From NCBI GenBank assembly GCA_021783875.1, contig JAJXTM010000002.1, positions 1 to 39,667 of the forward strand: a stretch of 39,667 bases of DNA, in the 5' to 3' direction. Source of the DNA: Bacteroidota bacterium (GTDB lineage Bacteria; Bacteroidota; Ignavibacteria; Ignavibacteriales; Ignavibacteriaceae). A program made the translations under genes and the position numbers. The notes below the pieces were generated by a model. The model made no database searches, was not told the DNA's origin, and was given only the letters and a program-made list of their open reading frames with translations. Each line of letters opens with the position of its first letter. The first letter of the stretch is position 1. This document shows, piece by piece, positions 8,566-18,497 of this stretch.

Positions 8566-10245
8566 TCAAATGACTTTAAGGATCAGAATAGTAATATCAT
8601 CAGATTGGAAAGTTCCATCTGAAAATTTGCGGATTTCTATATTAATTTTCTCAATCATTTCAGAAGAAGATAATTTAGAATATTTTAGACAAAGTGCCTC
8701 AAACCTTTCATCTGAAAATTCATCATCATTTATGTTTTTGGCCTCCGTAACTCCATCAGTGAAAAGTACTATAACATCATCTTTCTCAAGTATTACAGAC
8801 TCAGAATCATACGGCAAGTTAGTCTTCATTACACCTAAAATGATCCCTCCCCTTTCCAACTTGTGAATTTTTTTATTTCTAATTAAAAGTGGAGGATTAT
8901 GTCCGGCATTTACATATTCAAAATTCAAGTTTTTTTCATTTAGCATTCCCCAAAAAAAAGTAATAAATTTTCCGTCGGAAGTGTTAGATGTGATTAAATT
9001 ATTTATTACCCCTGTAGCATCAGAAATGTTCATTCCTTGTTTGCAAATAATTCTTAGAAATGCTTGAATATTTGCCATAAGCAAAGCAGCTGGGACACCT
9101 TTTCCTGAGACATCACCAATAGCAATGCAGTAATTATTTTCATCTAGAGTTATTATATCATAATAATCTCCGCCGACTTGGCGTGATGATAAATTGATAG
9201 CTGAAATTTCAAATCTATCAAATTTTGGAATAGAATGAGGCAGAAGATTCTTTTGGATTCCTCTAGCAATCTCCAATTCTTCTTCAAGTTTTTGTTTTTC
9301 TAGTGCTTCTTTAAATAATCGCTGATTTTCGATGGAAATAATGGCTAAGCTGCCTATAGAGTATATAAATTCTATATCAGTTTTACTAAATTCCTGGTTA
9401 GAAATTCGTTTACCCAGACAAATCAATCCTTTTGTTTCATTTTGCAATTGCATTGGAACAATTAATTCAATTCCTAAGTTAAATAATAATGGATACTTTT
9501 CATCAATTTCAGCTTTGGGGATTGGATTAGTGATTGTATTAAAATTAAACTTCTTAATTGATTGGCTGAGCTCGAACTCATCAAATTTTGATTCAACAAT
9601 TTTTATTTCACTATTTTCTAATATGATTACGGCAAATTTAGAGACAAGAAATTGACCGATGACTGAATATATCAGAAGACGTGCAACTTTAGCAGATTCA
9701 GAAAACATTCCGAATTCTTTGCTCAGTTCAAATAATGAATTCAAACGTTGAATCCTCTTATCCAGATCACGATTAACATTTTTTAACTCATCAATCATTA
9801 TCGAATTATGCACAGCTGAAGCTGAAATATTTAATATCGTAAGGAGGAACTCATGATCATCATCATTTAAAGGTTGTTTATTCAACCTTTCCCCAATACC
9901 AAGGATGCCCATACAACCCTGTGCAGCATCTATCTTAAAAATTGAACTAATCCGGTTCTTACTTAAATATTCTTTAAATTCTTTATTTTCAAGGTAATCA
10001 TTGCTGATTTTAATTATTGGGAAATTAATTATATCATCATTAGGAATACCTTTAGATGAGGTAATCTTTAAATGGTTATCAATTTTAAGTGCAATAAATC
10101 CTTTAGTAACAAAAAATTTCCCCATGCATGTTAAGAGAATATTATTAAGTATAAAATTTAGGTCAAGACTAGAATTAATCAAGCGGCTAAATTCAACCAA
10201 AGCTGTTAAATTTCTTTTAACTCTTATATTTTCTTTATCATTCAT
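8566..10245 (-). CDS. Soluble GAF-domain SpoIIE/PP2C-family serine phosphatase
   Basis: Two GAF-like regions; GGDYYDII, AIGDVSGKGVPAA, LFTDGVTEAKN, SDDITILILK. Confidence 0.88.
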   Translation of the reverse strand: MNDKENIRVKRNLTALVEFSRLINSSLDLNFILNNILLTCMGKFFVTKGFIALKIDNHLKITSSKGIPNDDIINFPIIKISNDYLENKEFKEYLSKNRISSIFKIDAAQGCMGILGIGERLNKQPLNDDDHEFLLTILNISASAVHNSIMIDELKNVNRDLDKRIQRLNSLFELSKEFGMFSESAKVARLLIYSVIGQFLVSKFAVIILENSEIKIVESKFDEFELSQSIKKFNFNTITNPIPKAEIDEKYPLLFNLGIELIVPMQLQNETKGLICLGKRISNQEFSKTDIEFIYSIGSLAIISIENQRLFKEALEKQKLEEELEIARGIQKNLLPHSIPKFDRFEISAINLSSRQVGGDYYDIITLDENNYCIAIGDVSGKGVPAALLMANIQAFLRIICKQGMNISDATGVINNLITSNTSDGKFITFFWGMLNEKNLNFEYVNAGHNPPLLIRNKKIHKLERGGIILGVMKTNLPYDSESVILEKDDVIVLFTDGVTEAKNINDDEFSDERFEALCLKYSKLSSSEMIEKINIEIRKFSDGTFQSDDITILILKVI

Positions 10246-10256
10246 AATTTATAAGA

Positions 10257-10706
10257 TTAAATGTTTTTTGATAGTTGCACCTGATTGTATTTACCAGGTA
10301 CAGAAATATATTTAACTTCATCCATCAATGATTTCATTAAATACATACCCAAACCTCCCACTCGATGCTGAATGAAATATTTTTGAAGATCTGGGTCCTG
10401 AATTGATTCGGGATTAAATGGAGTTCCATGATCAATTATTATAATGGTAAATTTATTTGAGGTGAATTCAAGTTTTATATGGATTTCACCTTCAGGGAAA
10501 TATTTATAAGCATGTTTTATTATATTAGTACAAGCCTCATCAACAGCAAGTATAATATTATCCACAACATTCGGCGGTACACCTGCTGATCGTGCTCCAT
10601 TTGAAACAAAAGTTCTGATTTCAGTCAGGTTATCTGTTTTACTTTTGACAACAAGTTCTTTTTGTTCTATATGTATTTTTTTATTTTTCAAAGCTCTTTG
10701 ACTCAA
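10257..10706 (-). CDS. RsbW-like anti-sigma regulatory serine kinase (HATPase_c)
   Basis: N-box AVDEACTNIIKHAY, G1 IIIDHGTPFNP, G2 VGGLGMYLMKSLMDEVKY; TTG start(s); 5' end overlaps the STAS gene. Confidence 0.9.
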   Translation of the reverse strand: MSQRALKNKKIHIEQKELVVKSKTDNLTEIRTFVSNGARSAGVPPNVVDNIILAVDEACTNIIKHAYKYFPEGEIHIKLEFTSNKFTIIIIDHGTPFNPESIQDPDLQKYFIQHRVGGLGMYLMKSLMDEVKYISVPGKYNQVQLSKNI

Positions 10707-11046
10707 TAAATTTGTTTACTGCTTCTTCTTCGGTTTGATAAATTTCATATAGCAACGGAAATCCCAAAAGGTCGAAAATATTAAAAACTTTTTCACTCAT
10801 GCTTGATAATTTTATATCACCGTTATTCTCTCGAATCTTTTCAATATATGCCATGAATACGCCCAAACCGGCACTACTTATATAATTCAGCTCGTTAAAA
10901 TTTACTACGGTTCGGTACTTCCCTTTCTCAATTAGATTTGAGAAAGTATTTTCGAGAGTAGGTGCGGTATGAGCATCTAGATACCCTTTTAAATATATGA
11001 TGCTTATTTCACCTACTTCTTTAGTTGAAGTGCTGAATTCTGCCAT
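10681..11046 (-). CDS. STAS-domain anti-sigma factor antagonist (RsbV/SpoIIAA-like)
   Basis: VVNFNELNYISSAGLGVFMAYIE phospho-Ser motif; ATG at 11046 preferred over the track start 11082. Confidence 0.9.
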   Translation of the reverse strand: MAEFSTSTKEVGEISIIYLKGYLDAHTAPTLENTFSNLIEKGKYRTVVNFNELNYISSAGLGVFMAYIEKIRENNGDIKLSSMSEKVFNIFDLLGFPLLYEIYQTEEEAVNKFIESKSFEK

Positions 11047-13154
11047 TCTTTTTCTCCATAATTTTTTATTAATTGTTTCCATTTAAGGATTACTAGTGTA
11101 ATATCATCGTGCTGTGGATTGTTTTGCGAAAATAATGTTACCTCTTTGATAACTTTATTTGATATCAAATCTGCATTATCATAACAATTATCTACAAGAA
11201 TTTTCTCAAATCTAATGCTGCCGAAATCTTCTAATTGTTTATTTTTAGCTTCCGTAATACCGTCTGTATAAAGGACAATAGTATCGTTTTCTTTCAAATC
11301 AATTTTTAATTCTTCAAGAGTATCTGCAAAATAATCGGTAAAATTAAGCCCAAGTCCCAGACCTGTGGGTCTCATATTTTCAGAATAATTATTTCTAATA
11401 AGTAAGACCGGGCAATGACCGGCACGCGAAATCCTCAAAGTTTCATTTTTAAGGTCTATTAGTCCATATGCAGCACTAACAAAACTTTTTCTATCCAAAG
11501 TTCTTTGCAATATTTCATTTGCTTTAACCAATATTTCTTTAGGGCTTTTGATAATTTTTGAAAGCGACTCAAAAATCCCCTTAACTTCTGCCATTATAAA
11601 TGCAGCGGAAATCCCTTTGCCAGAAACGTCTGCAATGACAAAGCCAAAATTATCATTATCAATTTCAAAAAAATCATAATAATCGCCTCCTACTTCGAAA
11701 GCAGGAATAAACAATGAAGATATATCCAGCTGTTTATATTCAGGATATTTGGTGGGAAGGATTTTCCTTTGAACTTCGCGAGCCACATCTAATTCCTTTT
11801 CAAGTCTTTCTTTGATTATTGATTCTTCAAATAGATGAGAATTTTCTAGTGCAACAGAAGCATAGTCTGCGAAAGTGTCCAAAGCATTTTTATCTTCCTC
11901 ATCTAAAACGGAATTTTCTCTTTTAGCAGTAAAGATATATCCTTTTATTTCATTATGCATTCTTAAAGGGGATATTGTCACAACTGAAAATAACTCGCTT
12001 AACTGCAATTTATTAAGGTAATTATCGAGTGGGAAAAATATTGTTTCGCTTAGGTCAAAATTTATTTTAGCTTCCTTTGCAGTTCCGGTTATTAGCTCGG
12101 CATTTATAAATCCAATATTTTTATTCCCAAGCAATTTCAGATCGGAATTTTCTTTCCAGGCTATCCATGAGGCATCTGCCCTGTTAATAGTGTAAGCAAT
12201 ATCGGAGATTGTAGATATTAAATCAGCAAAATCCAATACTTCAGTTATTAATTTACTGAAATATTGAAGAGATGAGACTTCTTGTGCTTTTCTATCAAAT
12301 GCTTCTGCTGTTGGAATATGAAATAAGGTAGTAAAGAATAAGATACTAAAATAAACTGAGCCGTAAATAAGAATAATTTTTAAAAATTGATTTAGTATCG
12401 GAGAAAATTGGAAAATTATTTGACTACCGGCGTTTTCTTTCGTGTTTCCAGCTAAGTTCATAACAAAAAGAATTGCTATTATAATCGAAAGGAATAAAAG
12501 ATTCTTCTTATCTTTTTTAACAATGAATGCAATCCATGAAATCTTTAAAGAGTTGAATATTATAAGAAAAATAGAAATAATAAAAAATGTATCCTGGACG
12601 TAGATAATTTCAGCAGGGAGTATGCTTGAAAAAGATGACAAGATTATAAAAACCAACATAGTATTAAAATAAGTGCTTCTATTCCCTTTTTGTTTAAAAA
12701 AATAAAGTTCACGAAATGCAAGGAAAATATAAATGGATGTCCCAAGTAAAATATATCCATAAACAAAAGAAATAATTTTGGGAAATATGCCGAAACTTGC
12801 CTGTCCTGAAATTTTAAAACCTGACAATTCTGCAAAAGTAGAGCTGAAAAAAATAATTAAGAAAAAAATAACTGCGACTAGGATACCTATATTCATTACT
12901 AAAGTTAGTGGATTTATTTTTTTTATATGTACCCATTCTATCAGCACGAAGTACAATGATGCAGCTGAAATTCCTATCAAAATTTCATTGCTAATCAAAA
13001 AATAAAACGAACTTGACGTATTGTTAAGAGTTTTGAATAAAAATAATGCAAAAATCGTTACAACGAAAAATTGAATTCTAGCATTCATCTTTATTTTAGG
13101 TATTATAAGCGACATAATTGTAATTTTAGTTAACTGCTTTTTTAGCATTATCAA
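11013..13154 (-). CDS. Membrane SpoIIE/PP2C-family serine phosphatase with multi-TM sensor and GAF domain (true start may be an internal ATG)
   Basis: About 8 TMs then GAF-like region; GGDYYDFF, VIADVSGKGISAAF, LYTDGITEAKN, QHDDITLVIL. Confidence 0.88.
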   Translation of the reverse strand: MIMLKKQLTKITIMSLIIPKIKMNARIQFFVVTIFALFLFKTLNNTSSSFYFLISNEILIGISAASLYFVLIEWVHIKKINPLTLVMNIGILVAVIFFLIIFFSSTFAELSGFKISGQASFGIFPKIISFVYGYILLGTSIYIFLAFRELYFFKQKGNRSTYFNTMLVFIILSSFSSILPAEIIYVQDTFFIISIFLIIFNSLKISWIAFIVKKDKKNLLFLSIIIAILFVMNLAGNTKENAGSQIIFQFSPILNQFLKIILIYGSVYFSILFFTTLFHIPTAEAFDRKAQEVSSLQYFSKLITEVLDFADLISTISDIAYTINRADASWIAWKENSDLKLLGNKNIGFINAELITGTAKEAKINFDLSETIFFPLDNYLNKLQLSELFSVVTISPLRMHNEIKGYIFTAKRENSVLDEEDKNALDTFADYASVALENSHLFEESIIKERLEKELDVAREVQRKILPTKYPEYKQLDISSLFIPAFEVGGDYYDFFEIDNDNFGFVIADVSGKGISAAFIMAEVKGIFESLSKIIKSPKEILVKANEILQRTLDRKSFVSAAYGLIDLKNETLRISRAGHCPVLLIRNNYSENMRPTGLGLGLNFTDYFADTLEELKIDLKENDTIVLYTDGITEAKNKQLEDFGSIRFEKILVDNCYDNADLISNKVIKEVTLFSQNNPQHDDITLVILKWKQLIKNYGEKEWQNSALQLKK

Positions 13155-13327
13155 ATTTTTGCACTAAATTTTCAATAATTTCCCACCTATCTAAAATTAA
13201 AATACGTTAAAAATTATCTTTTGTAAAGAATTGATTTATGGGCGGAATAAATAAAGGATAAATGACTTAAGTTAGTGACTGGAAGTTAATTAGCAATTTA
13301 CAAGCAAATTACCATACATGAGAATGA

Positions 13328-14875
13328 TCATATTTCAATTTGTTTTACAGTTTTTGGGGTTACAGACTTATTAGGTATTTGTTTCTGGAATTGCTGCATT
13401 TGTTTTTGAAATTCTTCAAGTTGTCTTTGAACTTGGAGCATTTCTTCTTGAAGTTCCTTTTGATTGAATGCAGTTGAATCACTGAAAAAGAATTTTAGGA
13501 GTTTGTTTAATGAATCAGGATTGGCAAATCTGTAATTCTTAAAATTCTTCCCGTATAATTTGTCTAACTTATGGTTTCCAAAAGTAAAAGTAGAATCAAA
13601 GTTAAAAGACTTAAATTTAGCACCGTTTGCAGAGTCAGAATAAAAATATTTGTAATAAAAATTTTTCCCTTTATTCATTTCAGGGAAATTAAATGAGAAC
13701 ATCCTAAATAAATCTCCTGCTTTGGAAAGCTTTGATGCTATACTATCAAATCCACGCATCGGGAATTGAGGTACGATTGCATTGGGAACATTTATCCTAA
13801 ATGAATTACTATCCATGTATACCTTAAAATTGTTGCCCAAAGACGAGAAATTGTTAAATTTTATAAGATTGGAGTCCAGTTGGAAATTGAAAGCAAAATT
13901 GTCATTCATTTTTGTTATTTGGTTACTGAATTTCTTTATATCATTTTTAAATTTCTTTTTATCAAAATAAAATGAATCCGAAAATATCGTATCAGGGGTA
14001 ATAAAAATATAATTATCATTGCTTGCTGAATTAACTTTATCTACTAATTGAGGCATTGCAGCATTTGGATATAAGCTGTAATCCCCTGTGGGAAAAATAT
14101 TTTGGAATTTCCCATGATTAACCTTTGCAGCAAATGAAACTAAATCTGCCACAAGAGCTTTATTAAAATTCCAAATGTTAGGATTAATAGCAACTATATT
14201 TTTCTCGTTAACAAGTACTTGAGACTGAAGATTATCTGCATATCGAGCAAGAAGGGAATCAACTTGCTTTTGTTGAGAATTATTTAAGTTAAGCCCCTTT
14301 ATAAATTTATTTAGATTATTATCGGAAATCTTTTGTCTATTGCTTGAAATTTCAAAATAATTTCCATTTTTAGAATTTGAGCTCAGGTATAGGTACTGTT
14401 GTCTTTTGCTATCCAATGGTAATTTGTGATAGAAAGCAAAATTAAAGATATCTTCATTAGTTAAATCGGCAACATATAAAAGAGGCTTTAAATTCTGTTT
14501 ATAAAAACCCGCAATATTAGATTTTTGTTTTTCCACCAAATTATTAATAATTCCAGGATTATATTTAAGGATAACCATGATAATAAAGCTTAGAGTAATT
14601 ATAGCTGTCAGTGGATAAAATTTTTTAAATTTAAGATAAAATGGTTCTTTTATTCTAATTGATGCAGCAACGCGAGTTTCAAAAAATGGATTTTCCTTGA
14701 CAATTTTGACTGAAGAAGAAGTTATTCTTTTTACTTTTTTAAAATCGTCTAATTTCTTTCTAAGGTCAGGAGAGGATTTTAGATCTTCTTCAATCTTACG
14801 AATTTCGAGATCTGATAATTCATTATCAACATATGCAGACAATAATTCATATTTTCTGTCAATGTTGTTTTTCAT
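13328..14875 (-). CDS. Putative transmembrane anti-sigma factor with long extracytoplasmic C-terminus (cognate of upstream ECF sigma)
   Basis: N-terminal LLSAYVDNELSDLEIRKIEEDLKSSPDLRKKL resembles zf-HC2/RsiW anti-sigma domains; single TM; 4-nt stop/start overlap with the ECF sigma gene. Confidence 0.72.
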   Translation of the reverse strand: MKNNIDRKYELLSAYVDNELSDLEIRKIEEDLKSSPDLRKKLDDFKKVKRITSSSVKIVKENPFFETRVAASIRIKEPFYLKFKKFYPLTAIITLSFIIMVILKYNPGIINNLVEKQKSNIAGFYKQNLKPLLYVADLTNEDIFNFAFYHKLPLDSKRQQYLYLSSNSKNGNYFEISSNRQKISDNNLNKFIKGLNLNNSQQKQVDSLLARYADNLQSQVLVNEKNIVAINPNIWNFNKALVADLVSFAAKVNHGKFQNIFPTGDYSLYPNAAMPQLVDKVNSASNDNYIFITPDTIFSDSFYFDKKKFKNDIKKFSNQITKMNDNFAFNFQLDSNLIKFNNFSSLGNNFKVYMDSNSFRINVPNAIVPQFPMRGFDSIASKLSKAGDLFRMFSFNFPEMNKGKNFYYKYFYSDSANGAKFKSFNFDSTFTFGNHKLDKLYGKNFKNYRFANPDSLNKLLKFFFSDSTAFNQKELQEEMLQVQRQLEEFQKQMQQFQKQIPNKSVTPKTVKQIEI

Positions 14876-15465
14876 AATAATTCCTTTTCAAAGGGCTTTA
14901 AAATATTTTTTAGACTTTCACGAGCTCTGAAAATTCTCGATTTTACAGTTCCAATTTCACATTGAACAGATTCTGCTATTTCTTGGTAACTTAAGCCTTC
15001 AATATCTTTTAATAAAAGAGGAATTCTTAACTTTTCCGGCAATTTTTTAATAGCTTCTCGGACGATTTCCGAAACATCCGCTTCGTCGGTCGATGGTGAA
15101 TACCCAAGCTCTTCTTCTGAATCTTTAAATGATTGAAAAATGCTACGAATTTTCATTTTTCTTAAATAGTCTTTACATTTATTAATCGTAATGCGATAAA
15201 GCCATGTTGTAAACTGAGATTCAAATCTAAATCGCATTAAATTCTTATAGACCGTAAGGAATACTTCCTGAGCAATATCATCTACTAACTCATGATTATT
15301 TAATGTCATGTAAATTATATTTCTAACTTTTTCTTTATGGCGAAGAATAAGTGTATTAAAAGTCGACTCATCACCATCAATAAATCTCTTTATTAGAGAA
15401 AAATCGTCATCCAGGTTTAATATTTGAGGTTGTGTCAATTCTAGTTTCTTTTTTTTGTTTTTCAT
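14872..15465 (-). CDS. ECF-family RNA polymerase sigma factor
   Basis: sigma2 DDIAQEVFLTVYKNLMRFRFESQFTTWLYRITINKCKDYLRK; sigma4 LPEKLRIPLLLKDIEGLSYQEIAESVQCEIGTVKSRIFRARESLKN. Confidence 0.95.
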   Translation of the reverse strand: MKNKKKKLELTQPQILNLDDDFSLIKRFIDGDESTFNTLILRHKEKVRNIIYMTLNNHELVDDIAQEVFLTVYKNLMRFRFESQFTTWLYRITINKCKDYLRKMKIRSIFQSFKDSEEELGYSPSTDEADVSEIVREAIKKLPEKLRIPLLLKDIEGLSYQEIAESVQCEIGTVKSRIFRARESLKNILKPFEKELL

Positions 15466-15696
15466 GTTTTTAGACGGAATCTATCTTTTTTTTGTTCCGA
15501 AAAATAATAATCTTCAACTAAATTTCATGTTTTTTTGATGAATGAGCTATTTTAATGATAATTGGGAGTAAATCAAAATTATAGAGCTTGATATTTTAAG
15601 TCATGAATAACTAGTTATTTTATGCTAAAAGTTATTTTACCTGCCTTTCAATATACTAGCTACCTGCATATATTTGTTATTCAAATTAAGAGAATT

Positions 15697-17490
15697 ATGA
15701 ATAATATCAGAAACTTCTGCATAATAGCACATATTGATCACGGTAAGTCCACAATAGCCGATTGTTTATTAGAAATGACACATACTGTTTCAGAGCGTGA
15801 AGCCAAAGCACAGGTACTTGACGATTTGGAATTGGAGCGGGAAAGGGGGATTACTATTAAATCCCATGCCATTCAAATGAAGTACCAAGCCTCTGATGGC
15901 GTTGACTACATTCTAAACTTAATAGATACTCCAGGTCATGTCGATTTTACCTATGAAGTATCTCGATCTCTTGCGGCATGTGAAGGAGCAGTTCTGATTG
16001 TTGATGCTGCACAGGGAGTGGAAGCACAAACCATTAGTAATCTTTATCTTGCTATAGAAGCAGGATTGGAAATCCTTCCTGTAATTAATAAAATTGATTT
16101 GCCAAGTGCAGAAATTGAGAAAGTAAAAGGTCAAATTATTGACTTAATTGGATGCAATCCGGGTGATATTATACTTGCAAGCGCAAAATCAAAAGTTGGC
16201 ATTAAAGAAATTCTGGAAGAAATTGTGATAAAAATTCCTTCGCCAAAAGGAGACCCCAATGCACCACTGCAGGCTTTAATATTTGACTCAATCTTTGATA
16301 TCTATAGAGGTGCAATAGCTTACATAAGAATTTTTAATGGAACTCTCAGAACCAATGACAAGATAAAGTATTTTACTGTGGATAAATATATAGATGCAGA
16401 GGAAATAGGAATACTCGGACTAAAAAAAATAAAAACTGAGGAAATTTCTGCAGGAAATGTCGGTTATTTGATTTCCGGAATTAAAAATGTGCATGATATT
16501 AAGGTTGGTGATACCGTAACTCATGCAAAACAAGGTTCAAAAGAGCCTCTACCTGGATATAAAGATGTTAAACCAATGGTTTATAGCGGACTTTACCCTA
16601 CTGATGCGGACGACTTTGAAAACTTGCGTGATGCTCTAGAAAAATTCCGGCTAAATGATTCCGCTTTAATATATCAGCCTGAAACTTCTGCAGCCCTAGG
16701 ATTTGGTTTTAGGTGCGGGTTCCTTGGGCTTCTTCACATGGAAATTGTGCAAGAAAGATTACTCCGAGAATATAACCAATCTATCATCACTACTCTCCCT
16801 AACGTTGAATATTATGTATATACAAAAGACAATGAAAAAATAGTAGTTGATAATCCAGCCAATATGCCTTCTATCGGAGATATCGAAAAAATTGAAGAAC
16901 CATATATCAAAGCACAAATAGTTTGCCCAAGTGAATATGTTGGGAATATTATGAAACTAGCTACAGAAAAGCGTGGCACGTATAAGAATACTAATTATAT
17001 TGATCCAACCCGAGCAGATCTTCAATATGAATTCCCTCTAGCTGAAATTATTTTTGATTTTTATGACAAATTAAAATCTACAACCCGCGGCTATGCTTCT
17101 TTTGATTATGAATATATTGATTACCGTGAATCGGAATTAGTCAAACTAGATATCCTACTAAATGGCGAGCCAGTTGATGCTCTTTCTATGATTGTACATA
17201 AAAGTAAATCTTATGATTGGGGCAGAAAAGTCTGTTCCAAATTAAAAGACCTAATTCCGCGGCAAATGTTTGAGATCGATATTCAAGCAGCAATCGGTTC
17301 AAAAGTTATTTCTAAATCTGTTGTAAAGGCATTAAGGAAAAATGTTCTTGCCAAATGCTATGGCGGTGATATTTCAAGAAAAAGGAAACTTCTCGAAAAA
17401 CAAAAAGAGGGGAAAAAAAGGATGAAGCAGGTTGGCAACGTTGAGATTCCTCAGGAAGCATTTTTAGCCGTTTTACAAATTGACGAATAA
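15697..17490 (+). CDS. lepA: Elongation factor 4 (back-translocating GTPase LepA)
   Basis: [34 protein letters not shown]; full-length LepA; ATG at 15697 preferred over the track start 15622. Confidence 0.97.
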   Translation: MNNIRNFCIIAHIDHGKSTIADCLLEMTHTVSEREAKAQVLDDLELERERGITIKSHAIQMKYQASDGVDYILNLIDTPGHVDFTYEVSRSLAACEGAVLIVDAAQGVEAQTISNLYLAIEAGLEILPVINKIDLPSAEIEKVKGQIIDLIGCNPGDIILASAKSKVGIKEILEEIVIKIPSPKGDPNAPLQALIFDSIFDIYRGAIAYIRIFNGTLRTNDKIKYFTVDKYIDAEEIGILGLKKIKTEEISAGNVGYLISGIKNVHDIKVGDTVTHAKQGSKEPLPGYKDVKPMVYSGLYPTDADDFENLRDALEKFRLNDSALIYQPETSAALGFGFRCGFLGLLHMEIVQERLLREYNQSIITTLPNVEYYVYTKDNEKIVVDNPANMPSIGDIEKIEEPYIKAQIVCPSEYVGNIMKLATEKRGTYKNTNYIDPTRADLQYEFPLAEIIFDFYDKLKSTTRGYASFDYEYIDYRESELVKLDILLNGEPVDALSMIVHKSKSYDWGRKVCSKLKDLIPRQMFEIDIQAAIGSKVISKSVVKALRKNVLAKCYGGDISRKRKLLEKQKEGKKRMKQVGNVEIPQEAFLAVLQIDE

Positions 17491-17504
17491 TATAAGTAAC
17501 TCTT

Positions 17505-18404
17505 TTGGATATATTTGAAAAAGAAAGAAATGCAATAATCAAGGATTTAAAAAATAATAACTATAGGGCAACAAAATTTATTATTTCCATTTTAATTGCT
17601 TTTATTATAATAATTATAATCAAATCATTATTTATTGAAGCAAGTCTAATTCCATCCTCCTCAATGGAAAACACTTTATTAATCGGAGACTATATTATCG
17701 TTAACAAAGCTGCATACAATATTTCAACCCCCGCAACTATTCCTTTAACAAATATTGCTATCCCTAGATTTAGATTATTTAATATCGCAAAACCGAAAAG
17801 AAATGACGTAATTGTTTTTAAATTCCCGGGTTATCAATGGGAATTATCTTCTTTAGAGAATATCTATTTTGTCAAAAGGATTATCGGTCTACCAGGAGAC
17901 ACAGTTCAGATTATAAAAGGGGATGTATATATAAATAATAGAATTATAAAGCAGCCAAAAAAAGCACTTATTAGTAAAGCTACAGCTCAATCAGAATTGC
18001 CTGATAATCGAATATTCCCTGAAGGGGAAAAATGGAACAGAGACAATTATGGACCAATTATTGTCCCATTTAAAGGTCTTAAGGTTAATATTTCTTATAA
18101 GAATATTTCCGAATGGAAAATTGTAATTGATAGAGAATTCAATACTAATGCTGTAAGTGACGAAGGAACTTTTATCTCCATTAATGGAATTCCCATGAGA
18201 AGTTACACATTCAAAAGAAATTACTATTTTGTTTTAGGCGATAATCGCGAATATAGTATAGACAGCCGATATTGGGGATTTGTCCCAGATAATTTTATTA
18301 TAGGAAAGGCAGCATTTATCTATTGGTCACAAAATAATTCAAGTTTTCTTAAACATCCGTTAGATTTTATACGCTTAAATCGAATTCTTAATACTATATA
18401 TTAG
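17505..18404 (+). CDS. lepB: Signal peptidase I
   Basis: PSSSMENTLLIGDYI (catalytic Ser), YFVKRIIGLPGD (catalytic Lys), VLGDNREYSIDSRYWGFVP. Confidence 0.95.
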   Translation: MDIFEKERNAIIKDLKNNNYRATKFIISILIAFIIIIIIKSLFIEASLIPSSSMENTLLIGDYIIVNKAAYNISTPATIPLTNIAIPRFRLFNIAKPKRNDVIVFKFPGYQWELSSLENIYFVKRIIGLPGDTVQIIKGDVYINNRIIKQPKKALISKATAQSELPDNRIFPEGEKWNRDNYGPIIVPFKGLKVNISYKNISEWKIVIDREFNTNAVSDEGTFISINGIPMRSYTFKRNYYFVLGDNREYSIDSRYWGFVPDNFIIGKAAFIYWSQNNSSFLKHPLDFIRLNRILNTIY

Positions 18405-18497
18405 GTGTATATAAATTTGTTTTTTTACTTTTGAAATTAAAATATATATTTCTATTTAGTTAATATTATGACACTCAAATTTTTTAGTTAAGGATTA

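Noticed and set aside
8444-8866. 140-aa plus-strand ORF antisense to the SpoIIE phosphatases
   Set aside because: Low-complexity translation of the complement of real genes; the minus-strand genes have full catalytic motifs.
14872-15465. Interpretation of the ECF sigma as the output of the partner-switching module
   Set aside because: It has its own overlapping anti-sigma gene; RsbW-type kinases usually act on SigB/SigF-type sigmas or other targets. Kept only as a testable idea.
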